Positions 25,286-34,058 of a DNA stretch of 64,000 bases are shown piece after piece; the first letter of the stretch is position 1; every line of letters begins with the position of its first letter. Both the position numbers and the translations under genes were made by a program. This stretch comes from Mixta tenebrionis (GTDB taxonomy: Bacteria; Pseudomonadota; Gammaproteobacteria; Enterobacterales; Enterobacteriaceae): NCBI RefSeq assembly GCF_006517625.1, contig NZ_VHQI01000003.1, positions 369,286 to 433,285 of the forward strand. Direction: 5' to 3'. The notes below the pieces were generated by a model, which saw nothing but the letters and a program-made list of their open reading frames with translations, did no database searches and had not been told where the DNA came from.

Positions 25286-26832
25286 GAGGTAGCCACCGGC
25301 GGCAATTTCACAGGCGCATCGTCGTTTTTACAGGTAGCGCATTGGCAGTTTTTGTCGGCCGGGGCGCTGCGCACCGCCGTGCCGCTCTGGTCGCACCAGG
25401 TTTTTACCGGCTGTGTTATCTCCAGGAAAGGGCGATTGCGACGCTCGTTGTTCGGCTCGAACAGATCCACCAGACGACGATCCCACAGCGACGGCGCATA
25501 TTCCGGCTGGCGCGGATTGTCGCTGTTGAACTTCAGCAGCTTGCCCTCTTTTTTAAACAGCAGCGCCTCCAGCATGATGCCGTTATTGTTGGCGGTGAAT
25601 TCTTTGATCGGGCCGTCGCCGTTTTCATACAGCCCCTCGTAGTAGCCTTTATCTTTCTCGTCGGCGTTTTCGATGGCGTCCAGCAGGCGATCGGTGTAGG
25701 GGGAATCCCACAGTACCCACATGCCGAGCGCCGCTTTCAGCGATACCGCCGCCACTTCCGGCACATATTTGCCCTTATCGGTGATGGTGTTCCAGTTAAA
25801 GCCGTCGCTGAATACGGTGTCATAGACGAAGTACGGCGCCTTATCGAGCTGATGCTCGGAGCGGGCGGTCAGGGTGCCGGTGATCATGTAGCGGTTTTCC
25901 TGCGCCTGATATACCCGATCGGCAAAATCTTTCATCCACGGATGGCTGAAGTTATTGCGGCTGTCGTCGCGGTCGTCGCTTTTATCCCAGCCCATCTCCA
26001 GCCCGTGCAGCAGGTAGGATTCGGTCACCACATAGTTATGCTGGCTGGTCAGGCGCGGATCGCGTGAATCGTAGGGCACCAGTACGCAGTAGATATCGGC
26101 CAGCGCGTAAGGCTCCGGACGGCTGCCCTGGCAGGTAGAAAAGCCCCAAAGCTGATAGCCGGCGGCGGCGTACTCTTCATAACCGAGGCGTCCTTCCTGC
26201 ACATACATCGGCTGCTTATTTTGATCGAGATAGGCGCCGTACAGCGTGCCGCAGTCATCGACGACGTGAGTGAAATCCCAGCCCAGCACCACATTATCGA
26301 TGCTGTTGCCATATTCCGGATAGCGCTCCTTAAGGATCTTCAGCCACAGCAGCATGCGCCCGATATCGATAGCGGAGAAACCGATTTCGCCCGGTTTGTT
26401 CAGGTAGTCCACCTTCTGCGCGCTGATGGTGTTGTAGGCTTTGTTCGGCACCTGATCGCGGAACAGCACCAGCTTGTTCAGCGTCCCCAGAAACTGTAAC
26501 AGGCGACGGTCGAATTCCGCCTTGTCGATAATGCCCAGCTCGCGCGCGGCGGTCAGCGCCGCCAGGTAGGAGGCGCTGTCCCACATAGTGGTGGAAGGAT
26601 AGTTGTTTACCGCGTTAACCAGGCCGGTTTTCGGCTGATAGTTGGCGACGAAATATTGCCAGGCGTTTCTGGCAATCGCCATTTCACGCGGCGTCAGATC
26701 GCCGTGGCGCACCGGGTAATCCGCCGCGGGCAGGCTGACGGCGCGCGCCAGCAGCGGCAGCAGCAACAGCCCGGCCAGCAGGCAGCAGAGCCAGCGATAA
26801 GGAAGCGATGGGAAGTAGGTGGCCTGTTTCAT
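25270..26832 (-). CDS. DUF3131 protein, exported (paralogue 2)
   Basis: 520 residues, the longest and apparently most canonical of the three copies. A signal peptide or anchor covers about 10-32 (YRWLCCLLAGLLLLPLLARA). Family landmarks are TPREMAIARNAWQYFVANYQ, KTGLVNAVNNYPSTTMWDS, YNTISAQKVDY, WDFTHVVDDCGTLYGAY and EGRLGYEEYAAAGYQLWGFS. Towards the end NNNGIMLEALLFKK matches paralogue 1, and the C-terminus is cysteine-rich (WCDQSG, NCQCATCK), which paralogue 1 lacks. The acidic and aromatic motif residues make a glycan-binding or hydrolytic groove plausible. The 4-bp overlap with the upstream gene and 16-bp overlap with the downstream one mean tight coupling. Confidence 0.83.
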   Translation of the reverse strand: MKQATYFPSLPYRWLCCLLAGLLLLPLLARAVSLPAADYPVRHGDLTPREMAIARNAWQYFVANYQPKTGLVNAVNNYPSTTMWDSASYLAALTAARELGIIDKAEFDRRLLQFLGTLNKLVLFRDQVPNKAYNTISAQKVDYLNKPGEIGFSAIDIGRMLLWLKILKERYPEYGNSIDNVVLGWDFTHVVDDCGTLYGAYLDQNKQPMYVQEGRLGYEEYAAAGYQLWGFSTCQGSRPEPYALADIYCVLVPYDSRDPRLTSQHNYVVTESYLLHGLEMGWDKSDDRDDSRNNFSHPWMKDFADRVYQAQENRYMITGTLTARSEHQLDKAPYFVYDTVFSDGFNWNTITDKGKYVPEVAAVSLKAALGMWVLWDSPYTDRLLDAIENADEKDKGYYEGLYENGDGPIKEFTANNNGIMLEALLFKKEGKLLKFNSDNPRQPEYAPSLWDRRLVDLFEPNNERRNRPFLEITQPVKTWCDQSGTAVRSAPADKNCQCATCKNDDAPVKLPPVATSCLKQ

Positions 26833-28199
26833 TCAGCATTCACTCTTTGGTTAGGGGCGGGCGCCTCAGCGGCGGGCGTCCAGAGGCAGGCAAGGCAGAG
26901 CAGCTGGCCGTGAGCGATATAGTTCAGGCTCTCCAGCACCACCGCGTTGGTATCGGCGTCAATGCGCGCATTAACGCTATTGTCAGGATTAAAGCCCGCT
27001 TTCCAGCCGCGTCCCGGCTCCAGCATCGGCAGCATCAGCCGGCGCTTCTCTTCGCTCCATGTGTTGCGAAACAGCGCATACCAGCTAAAGGCGGAGCGGG
27101 TAGAGGCCAGCGGATGCGCGGTGAGCGAAGCCTGCGGCGGATCGTTCTCGCGCGCGGTGTCGGTCTGCAGGCTGCGCGGCAGCGGCTGCGCGCCGGGCAG
27201 CGCGTGAACGAAATCGGGCGCCTGCTCGGCATAGTCGGTGCTGATAGCCGGGCGGCGCGACGATTCGCCGCTACGCTGCTGCTGTATCTGCATAATGCGC
27301 CAGGCGATCTCGCCGCTGCGCGCGTCGAAGCCCAGCTCCAGCCCGCTCAGCAGATAGGGCAGGCTAATCAGCGACGGCTGCTTGCCCCACGGCGTGCGCA
27401 ATCCTTCGTCCGGCACCGAAATGCCGTCGATTTCTACCATTTTCACGCCGTCGGGCGGCTGACTCACCGCCAGGCTGGCGGCGGTGTTGATGGTGCGCAG
27501 CATCAGCGCGGCGTAAAGGCGATAGCCATAGCTGCCGCGTCGATCGTCGTCGCGCAGCTGCCAGCGGTTAACCGGCAGGCTGGCTCCCTGCGGCGCGCCC
27601 GCCTGGAGCAGGCCGGAGAGCTGCCAGCGCGCCAGCAGTTCGCTGACCGCAAAGGCGTGCTGCGGATAGCGCCATTGTAAGATTTGCAGCGGCACCATCA
27701 GACGCGCCATATCTACCGGCGGCGCGCTCTCATTGCTCAGCGGCTCCAGCGTCTGCGCATCCCAGGCGCTGGCGGGCAGCTGACCCGGCAGCAGCGGCAG
27801 CTCGCTTAAGGTAGTCAATGCTGCCGCGATGCGCTGGTCGAACTCCTGAGCAGAGATGATATTCAGCTGGCGCGCGGAGATGGTCGCCAGCAGGTAGCTG
27901 CCGCTGTGCCACAGGCTGAACCACGGCTGTTTGTCCTCGGCGTTGACCAGGCCGTTGAGCTGGGTGTTGTTGATAAAATATTGCCAGGCGACGCGCGCCC
28001 ACACCGCTTCGTCAAAGGTCAGCTCGCGCGACTGCGGCAGCGGCGGGAAATCCTTGCTCAGCACTACGCCTTCGGTGGTTTCTACCCGCGTCGGCATCTG
28101 ACGCTCAACCCAAAGCACGATAGCAAAGGCGATTAAAAAACCGATCAGGATAGTAAGATAGCTGCGCGCGCCGATAAGTCCTGCTTTCAGCGTACTCAT
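26829..28199 (-). CDS. DUF3131-like protein, membrane-anchored, diverged (paralogue 3)
   Basis: 456 residues. One N-terminal transmembrane helix (about 13-31, YLTILIGFLIAFAIVLWVE) is followed by a region like the other two copies: TFDEAVWARVAWQYFINN, LNGLVNAEDKQPWFSLWHSGSYLLATISARQLN. However, the YNT...DY motif is replaced (AWDAQTLEPLSN), and the EGRLGYEEYAAAGYQLWGF block has become DDRRGSYGYRLYAALM. If those residues form an active or binding site, this copy has lost it and could be a structural partner of the other two. It overlaps the GT2 stop by 4 bp, so it is the first DUF3131 gene to be translated after the synthase. Confidence 0.75.
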   Translation of the reverse strand: MSTLKAGLIGARSYLTILIGFLIAFAIVLWVERQMPTRVETTEGVVLSKDFPPLPQSRELTFDEAVWARVAWQYFINNTQLNGLVNAEDKQPWFSLWHSGSYLLATISARQLNIISAQEFDQRIAAALTTLSELPLLPGQLPASAWDAQTLEPLSNESAPPVDMARLMVPLQILQWRYPQHAFAVSELLARWQLSGLLQAGAPQGASLPVNRWQLRDDDRRGSYGYRLYAALMLRTINTAASLAVSQPPDGVKMVEIDGISVPDEGLRTPWGKQPSLISLPYLLSGLELGFDARSGEIAWRIMQIQQQRSGESSRRPAISTDYAEQAPDFVHALPGAQPLPRSLQTDTARENDPPQASLTAHPLASTRSAFSWYALFRNTWSEEKRRLMLPMLEPGRGWKAGFNPDNSVNARIDADTNAVVLESLNYIAHGQLLCLACLWTPAAEAPAPNQRVNAE

Positions 28200-30016
28200 A
28201 AGGCGCTCTCCTGCGCCGGCGGCGTCCAGATGGCGGCCAGAATCATCGGCGTCATGGCGGCGATATTCACCGCGCCCCAGAAAATATTAATCACGTAGCC
28301 GGAAGGATCGTCCACCTTGCCGAGCGCCACCTGTACGCCGCCCCAGGCCAGCCCGACAATCGTCAGCGCCACGATGGCGATTTGCGGCTTCACCAGATAG
28401 AGAAAACGCCCGCTCTGGCGCTCTTTCGGCGTAACGTCGAACTTAATCCGCTCGCCTTTCAGCACCATATTCAGCGCGCGCAGGTTAACCGAGAAAAAAG
28501 CCAGATAGGAGGCGCGCCCATCCCAGGCGGAAATGCCCCAGGTACCAAACATAAACGCCAGTTCAGAGACGATAAAGAACGGCAGAAAATGCAGGTAGAA
28601 GGGGGTGGAGTAAGCGGAAACCGGCGGAATGCCGGTAAACAGATAGACCAGCGGCGAGATCAGAAACACCGTATTCCAGATGCAGGCGAGATAAGACCAA
28701 AAGGTGGTGGCGTACATCAGCGTCTGCGGCAGGCTGAGGCGAAAGCGCTTGCGGCTGAACAGGCGATCGTGAAACAGGATATCGAGCGAACCGGCGGCAT
28801 ATTTAAAGCGCTGGATCATCCAGGTCAGCAAATCCTGCGGCGACAGCATTTTCGATTCGATACCGGGATGCATCACCGAGCGCCAGCGCCGCTCGCTGTC
28901 GCCGTGCAGCACGATGGAGGTATAGATATCCTCAGAGACGTGAAATTTATAGGGCGTCAGTTCGGTATCGGCGATAACGTGCGGGCGCATCGCCAGGCTC
29001 AGCGCGTTGCGCGTCTCGTCATCGCGGATATCGCGGGTAAAGCGGCCAATTTCCTGTTCCACGCTAAAAACGTAGCCGCGCAGCGCCGCCTGCATGATCG
29101 CCTCGCGCCGGTGAATCGATGCCGCGCCGCAGCAGAAGGCGGCGTTCGCCCAGTTACGGCGGCGCAGTATCACATCATAAAACATGCGCGGATCGTTAAA
29201 GAAGGGATCGCGCCCGACGGTCAGCGGGCCGGCAATCAGCTCCAGCAGGCGGCCCGCGCCATAGCCGAGAATGCCGCCGTGCCGCCGCAGCTTTTCCGCC
29301 ACGCGCTCGCCTTCCGGCAGATCGAAAAACCACTGCGGCGTCTGTACCCAGGCGACGTCCGGATCGCGGAAGTAGCCCAGCGTATGGGTCAGCAGCGTCG
29401 GGAAGACGCGCGTATCGGCGTCGCAGATCACCAAAAAATCGCCTTCGGTCTGCTCCAGACCGTTACGCAGGTTGCCCGCCTTGTAGCCGATATTATTGTC
29501 GCGGGTAATGTAGTTAACGCCTTCTTGCTCGCACACCGCGCGCATCGCCGGGCGGCGGCCATCATCCAGTACGTGAATGCGGTAATCAATCTTTACCGGG
29601 CAGCTTACCTTTAACGCATCGCGGATAGAAAGCCGCACCAGCTCCACATCTTCGGAATAGGTGGCGATAAACAGATCGACCTTTACCGGACGGGCGTCGC
29701 CCTGTTCGGCGGGCGGCAGGCACTGGTTGATATCCTCCGGCGGCAGCTGCGGCTGCGGGTCCTGCTCGCGCCAGAGGTTGATGGTAAACAGCAGGGTGCC
29801 GATCCATGCCAGGGTTTCCGCCAATACCAGCGGCACCGCGTACCAGAGCGCATCCATATTCAGCGAGGCGGTCCAGCGCCAGCGAATATAGTTGGCGCCG
29901 AGGATCAGCCCGGCAACGGCCAGCACCTGCCATAAAAACTGTACCGCGTGCGGCGTGCGCAGCGGCGGCGGTGGACGGCGGTGTTCAAATTTAGAGAAGT
30001 AAAAGTCCATTGGCAT
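28196..30016 (-). CDS. Cellulose-synthase-like GT2 glycosyltransferase
   Basis: 606 residues from the ATG at 30016; an ATG 6 bp downstream and a TTG at 30139 are alternatives. Two N-terminal helices (about 27-45 and 58-80) precede a cytosolic GT-A domain: FIATYSEDVELVRLSI, HVLDDGRR (DD 151-152), VICDADTRVFP (DxD 199-201), VSEDIYTSIVLH (ED 362-363). The processive motif QxxRW appears as QRFKYAAG (402-409). Several C-terminal helices and a VTPKE motif like BcsA's VTAKG follow, but there is no PilZ domain, so direct c-di-GMP control as in BcsA is not expected. It should polymerise a beta-linked glycan and thread it through the inner membrane. First gene of the minus operon. Confidence 0.85.
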   Translation of the reverse strand: MPMDFYFSKFEHRRPPPPLRTPHAVQFLWQVLAVAGLILGANYIRWRWTASLNMDALWYAVPLVLAETLAWIGTLLFTINLWREQDPQPQLPPEDINQCLPPAEQGDARPVKVDLFIATYSEDVELVRLSIRDALKVSCPVKIDYRIHVLDDGRRPAMRAVCEQEGVNYITRDNNIGYKAGNLRNGLEQTEGDFLVICDADTRVFPTLLTHTLGYFRDPDVAWVQTPQWFFDLPEGERVAEKLRRHGGILGYGAGRLLELIAGPLTVGRDPFFNDPRMFYDVILRRRNWANAAFCCGAASIHRREAIMQAALRGYVFSVEQEIGRFTRDIRDDETRNALSLAMRPHVIADTELTPYKFHVSEDIYTSIVLHGDSERRWRSVMHPGIESKMLSPQDLLTWMIQRFKYAAGSLDILFHDRLFSRKRFRLSLPQTLMYATTFWSYLACIWNTVFLISPLVYLFTGIPPVSAYSTPFYLHFLPFFIVSELAFMFGTWGISAWDGRASYLAFFSVNLRALNMVLKGERIKFDVTPKERQSGRFLYLVKPQIAIVALTIVGLAWGGVQVALGKVDDPSGYVINIFWGAVNIAAMTPMILAAIWTPPAQESAL

Positions 30017-30322
30017 CCCGCTAACGCAAGTGAATACGTAATTTTTGGTTATGCCCTGATGGTTAAAAGTGAAATAAAATTGTTGATATTTATCGTTCTT
30101 ATCTGCATGAAATCTTAGTTGAGTAGCGAAGCGTTTCAAGATGTCGCTGCGCAGTTACACAACTTTACTTTATAAATATATGTAATTATTGTTAATTTTT
30201 ATTTTTGTTAAATCTTGTGCGGTATTGATTTCGCTTTTGTTGCGTCAGATCTACAATTTGTTACCAGACAATATGCATTAGTATTATTTGAAAAATATAT
30301 ATTTGACCATGCAGGCGGGTTA
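30017..30322. promoter_or_regulatory. Divergent promoter region of the two polysaccharide operons
   Basis: 306 bp, AT-rich, between the GT2 start and the OpgC start. Both operons must be transcribed from here. Frames of both genes extend into it (to 30139 and to 30215), but those extensions are AT-rich and lack family similarity, so I treat them as leaders. No confident -35/-10 pair or operator was found. Confidence 0.5.
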
Positions 30323-31549
30323 ATGATTATGGCGGATATGACCACGGTTTCGACGGCAGAGACAGCTGCGCCGGTTTTTTCCCGCTGGGCCTATGCGCTG
30401 CCGGGACGGCGCGATTTACGTATCGATATGCTCAGAGGTATTGCGCTGGTGATGATGGTGGTAGCGCATACCGAAGTGATGTCGCTGTTTAACATCCTGA
30501 CCTGGGAGCGCTTCGGCCTGACTACCGGGGCCGAAGGCTTTGTTATCATGGCGGGCTTTATGTTGGGGATGCTGAACCGTCAGCGCCTGCAAAAAGAGGT
30601 GCTGTTGACTATCAGCTGGAACCTCTGGCGCCGCGCCGGAAAGATCTATCTGGTGAATATCGTGGTAATCCTGTCGATGCTGCTGCTGTCGCATCTGCCG
30701 GTTATCAATACGTTCGAAGTCACCCACTTTGTCGATCGCTATTCCGGCGTACAGTGGGCGCTGTTTCCCACCACGCCGCAGATCCGCGAAACCTGGTTCA
30801 ATATCATTCTCTATTTGCAGATCGGGCCGCATCAGACGCAGATCCTCGGCCTGTATGTTTTTCTGCTGCTGGCCAGCCCGCTGTTTCTCGCCATGCTACA
30901 GGCGGGAAGAGTGGCTATCCTGCTGCTGCTGTCGCTGTGCGGCTACGTCAGCTATCAGCTTTGGCCGCTACGGCTGACGGTGGCGGAGTTTGAATTCGCC
31001 TTTCCGCTGCTTGCCTGGCAGCTGATCTATATCCTCGGCATGTGCTGCGGCTGGTATAAGGATGAGCTGATGTCGCTGGCGCGTACCGGCCCCGGACGGG
31101 CGATAATGGCGCTGATGGTCTGCTATGCGCTGGCGATGATGTTTGTCGCGCAGAATCACACTAACCCCTTTATGCCGCCGGCGCTGCTGATGCATGTGAT
31201 CCCAGCGGCGGACTTTAACTGGTTTTATCATCACCTGGCGGGGAAAAACGCGCTGGGGCCGTGTCGGGTGCTGAACGATTTCTGTCTGATTCTGAGCGTC
31301 TATCTGGTGCTGACTTTCTGCTGGCAGCCGCTGTATCGCGCCTTCGGCTGGTTTCTGATTCCGCTGGGCCAGCATTCGCTCTACACCTTCATTCTTCACG
31401 TTTACTTTGTGCTGGCGGTAAGTCAGTTCGTTCATTTTGATTTATGGCATCAGGCATGGGTGCGTAACACTCTGGTGCATCTCGTTATCCTGGGCGCGCT
31501 GTGGTTTATGGCGAAAAAAGAGATCGGCGGACGTTTTATTCCTAACTGA
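30323..31549 (+). CDS. OpgC-family membrane acyltransferase
   Basis: 408 residues from the ATG at 30323, preceded by GGCGGG. RRDLRIDMLRGIALVMMVVAHTEVMSLFN near the N-terminus carries the conserved D-R-G-x-A...H of OpgC and acyltransferase-3 proteins. About ten hydrophobic helices follow, with GAEGFVIMAGFMLGML and a C-terminal LIPLGQHSLYTFILHVYF. OpgC puts succinyl groups on osmoregulated periplasmic glucans, so here the likely role is to acylate the glucan made by the divergent GT2. The protein is in the inner membrane. First gene of a five-gene plus-strand operon. Transfer of an acyl group to this particular glycan is inferred from context. Confidence 0.83.
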   Translation: MIMADMTTVSTAETAAPVFSRWAYALPGRRDLRIDMLRGIALVMMVVAHTEVMSLFNILTWERFGLTTGAEGFVIMAGFMLGMLNRQRLQKEVLLTISWNLWRRAGKIYLVNIVVILSMLLLSHLPVINTFEVTHFVDRYSGVQWALFPTTPQIRETWFNIILYLQIGPHQTQILGLYVFLLLASPLFLAMLQAGRVAILLLLSLCGYVSYQLWPLRLTVAEFEFAFPLLAWQLIYILGMCCGWYKDELMSLARTGPGRAIMALMVCYALAMMFVAQNHTNPFMPPALLMHVIPAADFNWFYHHLAGKNALGPCRVLNDFCLILSVYLVLTFCWQPLYRAFGWFLIPLGQHSLYTFILHVYFVLAVSQFVHFDLWHQAWVRNTLVHLVILGALWFMAKKEIGGRFIPN

Positions 31550-31563
31550 CAGAGGATGTAGCC

Positions 31564-32484
31564 ATGCGAAACGGCAGGTTGGCGGGTTGGCAAGGCGGGG
31601 TGCTGCTGGCGCTGGGCGCTGCGGCGCTCTCCGCCCGCGGCGAAACGGCGACCAAAAGCAGCGACATGGCTGCCGTAGACAGCAGCGAACCGGTACAGGC
31701 GGGGGTGTTTACCACCCGCTGGGGACGCCTGTTTTCCGGCAACAAAGATAAATTCTCCGGCGCGCTCAGCTTCAGCAGCGGCCTGAAAGATCAGTGGCTC
31801 TCTATTCCCAACGGTTCTGATTCGGCGCGGCAGAAGAAAAAAATTAACCAGCTGATGAACCTCAGCCTGCAATATTCGCCCTACAGCTACTGGTTCGCCA
31901 ATATCACCCTGCGCGCGCCGATTGCCGACACCAGCAAATACACCACCGATTTCCGCTACAGCTTCGGCTACGACGACTGGCACGCCAATACCCTTAGCCT
32001 GGTTTACAGCAACTACGGCGATAACCGCTTGTTCCCTTCCGGCAACAAGCGCCGCACCTACTTTGAGCAGGGCGCGTTTACCTTAGCCTGGAAATTTTCG
32101 CTGCCAAAGAGCATCGAGCGCCACCTGCTGATCCAGCAGGGCGATTCGCTGGTCTGCCAGACCGGCTACAGCTGGATACCGCGCTACTATTCGCTGGCGG
32201 ACAACGATCTGCGATCCAATAAAAACGTCTTTCTTGGCGGCTGCGGCTATACCTTTAAGCAGCATTTTTTCGTGCGCGCCACCGCATTCTGGTTCCCCGA
32301 TAGCGCCCAACAGCAGCCGTGGAACGGCGACTACAGCTACAGCTTTGGCTATGCGGGCTACACGCCCGGCTCATTTTCCGTGCAGTATGCCAACTACAGC
32401 GGCACGCGCTATCCGGGACGCAGCAGCAGCAATGCAAAATTCCGCGAAGGCACCATCAGCCTGATCTGGTTTCTGCCGTTTTAA
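31564..32484 (+). CDS. Putative outer-membrane beta-barrel protein
   Basis: 306 residues. A signal peptide is present (about 1-26, with hydrophobic GGVLLALGAAALSA). The mature part shows alternating polar and aromatic residues typical of barrel strands (INQLMNLSLQYSPYSYWFANITLR, TDFRYSFGYDDWHANTLSLVYSNYG, SYSFGYAGYTPGSFSVQYANY). The last strand, GTISLIWFLPF, ends in the terminal phenylalanine recognised by the BAM machinery. About 12 strands can be guessed. I do not recognise the family. In this operon, 14 bp after the OpgC-type gene, it could be the outer-membrane exit or anchor for the glycan, an inference from position. Confidence 0.72.
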   Translation: MRNGRLAGWQGGVLLALGAAALSARGETATKSSDMAAVDSSEPVQAGVFTTRWGRLFSGNKDKFSGALSFSSGLKDQWLSIPNGSDSARQKKKINQLMNLSLQYSPYSYWFANITLRAPIADTSKYTTDFRYSFGYDDWHANTLSLVYSNYGDNRLFPSGNKRRTYFEQGAFTLAWKFSLPKSIERHLLIQQGDSLVCQTGYSWIPRYYSLADNDLRSNKNVFLGGCGYTFKQHFFVRATAFWFPDSAQQQPWNGDYSYSFGYAGYTPGSFSVQYANYSGTRYPGRSSSNAKFREGTISLIWFLPF

Positions 32485-32494
32485 GGGGCGCGCT

Positions 32495-33715
32495 ATGTCA
32501 ACTGACCAGACCATCCTGATCGTCGATGATTCCACCACCTACCGCAGACTGATCGCCGGGCTGCTGAAGCAGTGGGGCTACAGCGTCTATGAGGCTGAGA
32601 ATGGCGAAGATGCGCTGCGGGCGCTGCTGAGCTGGCCGATCAATTTGATGATCAGCGACTGGGAGATGCCGGTAATGGACGGCCTGACGCTCTGCCGCCG
32701 GGTGCGCGCCCAGTTCAGCGATCGCTATATCTACCTGATCCTGCTGACCGCCCGCGAAAGCATCGACGATCTGCGCGCCGGTTTTGAGGCGGGCGCCAAC
32801 GATTTTCTGCGCAAGCCGGTTAATCAGATTGAGCTGCAGGCGCGGTTACATGCCGGACAGCGGATTCTCGATCTGGAGCTGATGCTGGCGGCGCGCAATG
32901 CGCGACTCAGCGAGGCGTTGAAGCAGATTGAAACCGATCTGCAGGCCGCCGCCCGGCTACAGCAGTCGATCCTGCCGGCCCATAACCTGCGCCACGGCGA
33001 CTACTGCGCCGACTGGCTGTTTGTGCCTTCCGCCTACGTTTCCGGCGATATTTTCAATCTCTTTCCGCTCAACGAGCGCTACGTCGGTTTTTATGGCGTT
33101 GATGTCGCCGGTCACGGCGTCGGCGCGGCGATGGTATCGCTGGCGGTAGCGCGCCAGTTTTTGCATGGCCGCAGCGTGGAACCCTTTCTGTTCACCCATG
33201 GACAGCCTGCCGCGCCGCACGAGGTGGTGCGCATCCTGAATCAGCGCTTCTGTGCTGAAAATGACGAGGTGCTGAGCTATTTCACCATGGTATACGGCGT
33301 GCTGGATACGCGCAGCGGAGAAGGGCGGCTGTGCCAGGCGGGCCACCCGACGCCATTAATCGTGCGCGCCGGCGGCGAGGTGGTCGCGGTAGGCGAAGGC
33401 GGCATGCCGGTTGGGCTGATGGAAGGGCTGACGTGGGATGAGCAGGCATTTTTGCTGGCGCCGGGCGATCGCCTCTGTCTCTACAGCGACGGCATTACCG
33501 AATGTGAAAATCCGCAGCATGAGCTGTTTGGCCAGGCGCGGCTGGAGACGCTGCTGGCTATCGAAGCGCAAACGCCGCTGGCGCAGCTGTTTCCCCATAT
33601 CAGCGCGGCGCTAGCCCGCTGGCGCGCCGAAGCGGAAGCGCTGCAGGCGACCGTTACCGACGATATATCCCTGTTTATTATCGAACATCTGCCCGTAACA
33701 GAGGAGAAGCTATGA
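32495..33715 (+). CDS. Response regulator with PP2C (SpoIIE/RsbU-type) phosphatase domain
   Basis: 406 residues. Receiver domain (about 5-125): acidic pair DD11-12, phosphoacceptor D55 in MISDWEMPVMDG, and K at FLRKPV. A short coiled linker (about 135-165, LSEALKQIETDLQAAARLQQSILP) leads to a PPM/SpoIIE phosphatase domain (about 170-400) with metal-binding motifs SGDIFN, GVDVAGHGVGAAM and LCLYSDGITE. It would dephosphorylate the STAS protein encoded next (4-bp overlap), with activity set by phosphorylation of D55. Comparable proteins are SypE of Vibrio fischeri, HsbR of Pseudomonas and CrsR of Shewanella. The likely phosphodonor is the hybrid kinase at 21-24 kb. Confidence 0.88.
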   Translation: MSTDQTILIVDDSTTYRRLIAGLLKQWGYSVYEAENGEDALRALLSWPINLMISDWEMPVMDGLTLCRRVRAQFSDRYIYLILLTARESIDDLRAGFEAGANDFLRKPVNQIELQARLHAGQRILDLELMLAARNARLSEALKQIETDLQAAARLQQSILPAHNLRHGDYCADWLFVPSAYVSGDIFNLFPLNERYVGFYGVDVAGHGVGAAMVSLAVARQFLHGRSVEPFLFTHGQPAAPHEVVRILNQRFCAENDEVLSYFTMVYGVLDTRSGEGRLCQAGHPTPLIVRAGGEVVAVGEGGMPVGLMEGLTWDEQAFLLAPGDRLCLYSDGITECENPQHELFGQARLETLLAIEAQTPLAQLFPHISAALARWRAEAEALQATVTDDISLFIIEHLPVTEEKL

Positions 33716-34056
33716 AGCTGGAGATGGCAAAAAGTGACAATGTCACTATTATTACCCCGGTAACGCGCCGGCTTGACGCCTCGGTGGCGAAGCCGTTCCG
33801 CGATGAGGTCATGGCGCAGATTAGCGCCGGGCAGACGCGGCTGCTGCTGGATTTTTCCCGCGTCGATTTTATTGACAGCAGCTGTCTGGGCACGCTGATT
33901 TCATTGCTGAAGGCGATTAATGGTAAGGGAGAAATGGCGCTCTGCGCGCTGAATCCTAATATTCAGAATATGTTCAAACTGACGCGTATGGATCGGGTCT
34001 TCACGCTCTGTACCACGCAAAACGAGGCGCTGGCGGCGCTGCATGGAAAGGGGTAG
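33712..34056 (+). CDS. STAS-domain anti-anti-sigma-type switch protein
   Basis: 114 residues, a single STAS domain as in RsbV, SpoIIAA, HsbA and SypA. The phosphorylation loop reads VDFIDSSCLGTLISLL; S57 matches the serine phosphorylated in SpoIIAA, and the Gly after the two serines is Cys here. The switch would be phosphorylated by the kinase encoded next and dephosphorylated by the PP2C protein encoded before. In relatives the unphosphorylated form binds either the kinase or an output protein. Overlap of 4 bp upstream and a 2-bp gap downstream argue for equimolar synthesis. Confidence 0.85.
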   Translation: MKLEMAKSDNVTIITPVTRRLDASVAKPFRDEVMAQISAGQTRLLLDFSRVDFIDSSCLGTLISLLKAINGKGEMALCALNPNIQNMFKLTRMDRVFTLCTTQNEALAALHGKG

Positions 34057-34058
34057 CG

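Noticed and set aside
30017..30139. N-terminal extension of the GT2 protein to a TTG at 30139
   Set aside because: AT-rich, no similarity to synthases, and no ribosome site; treated as leader.
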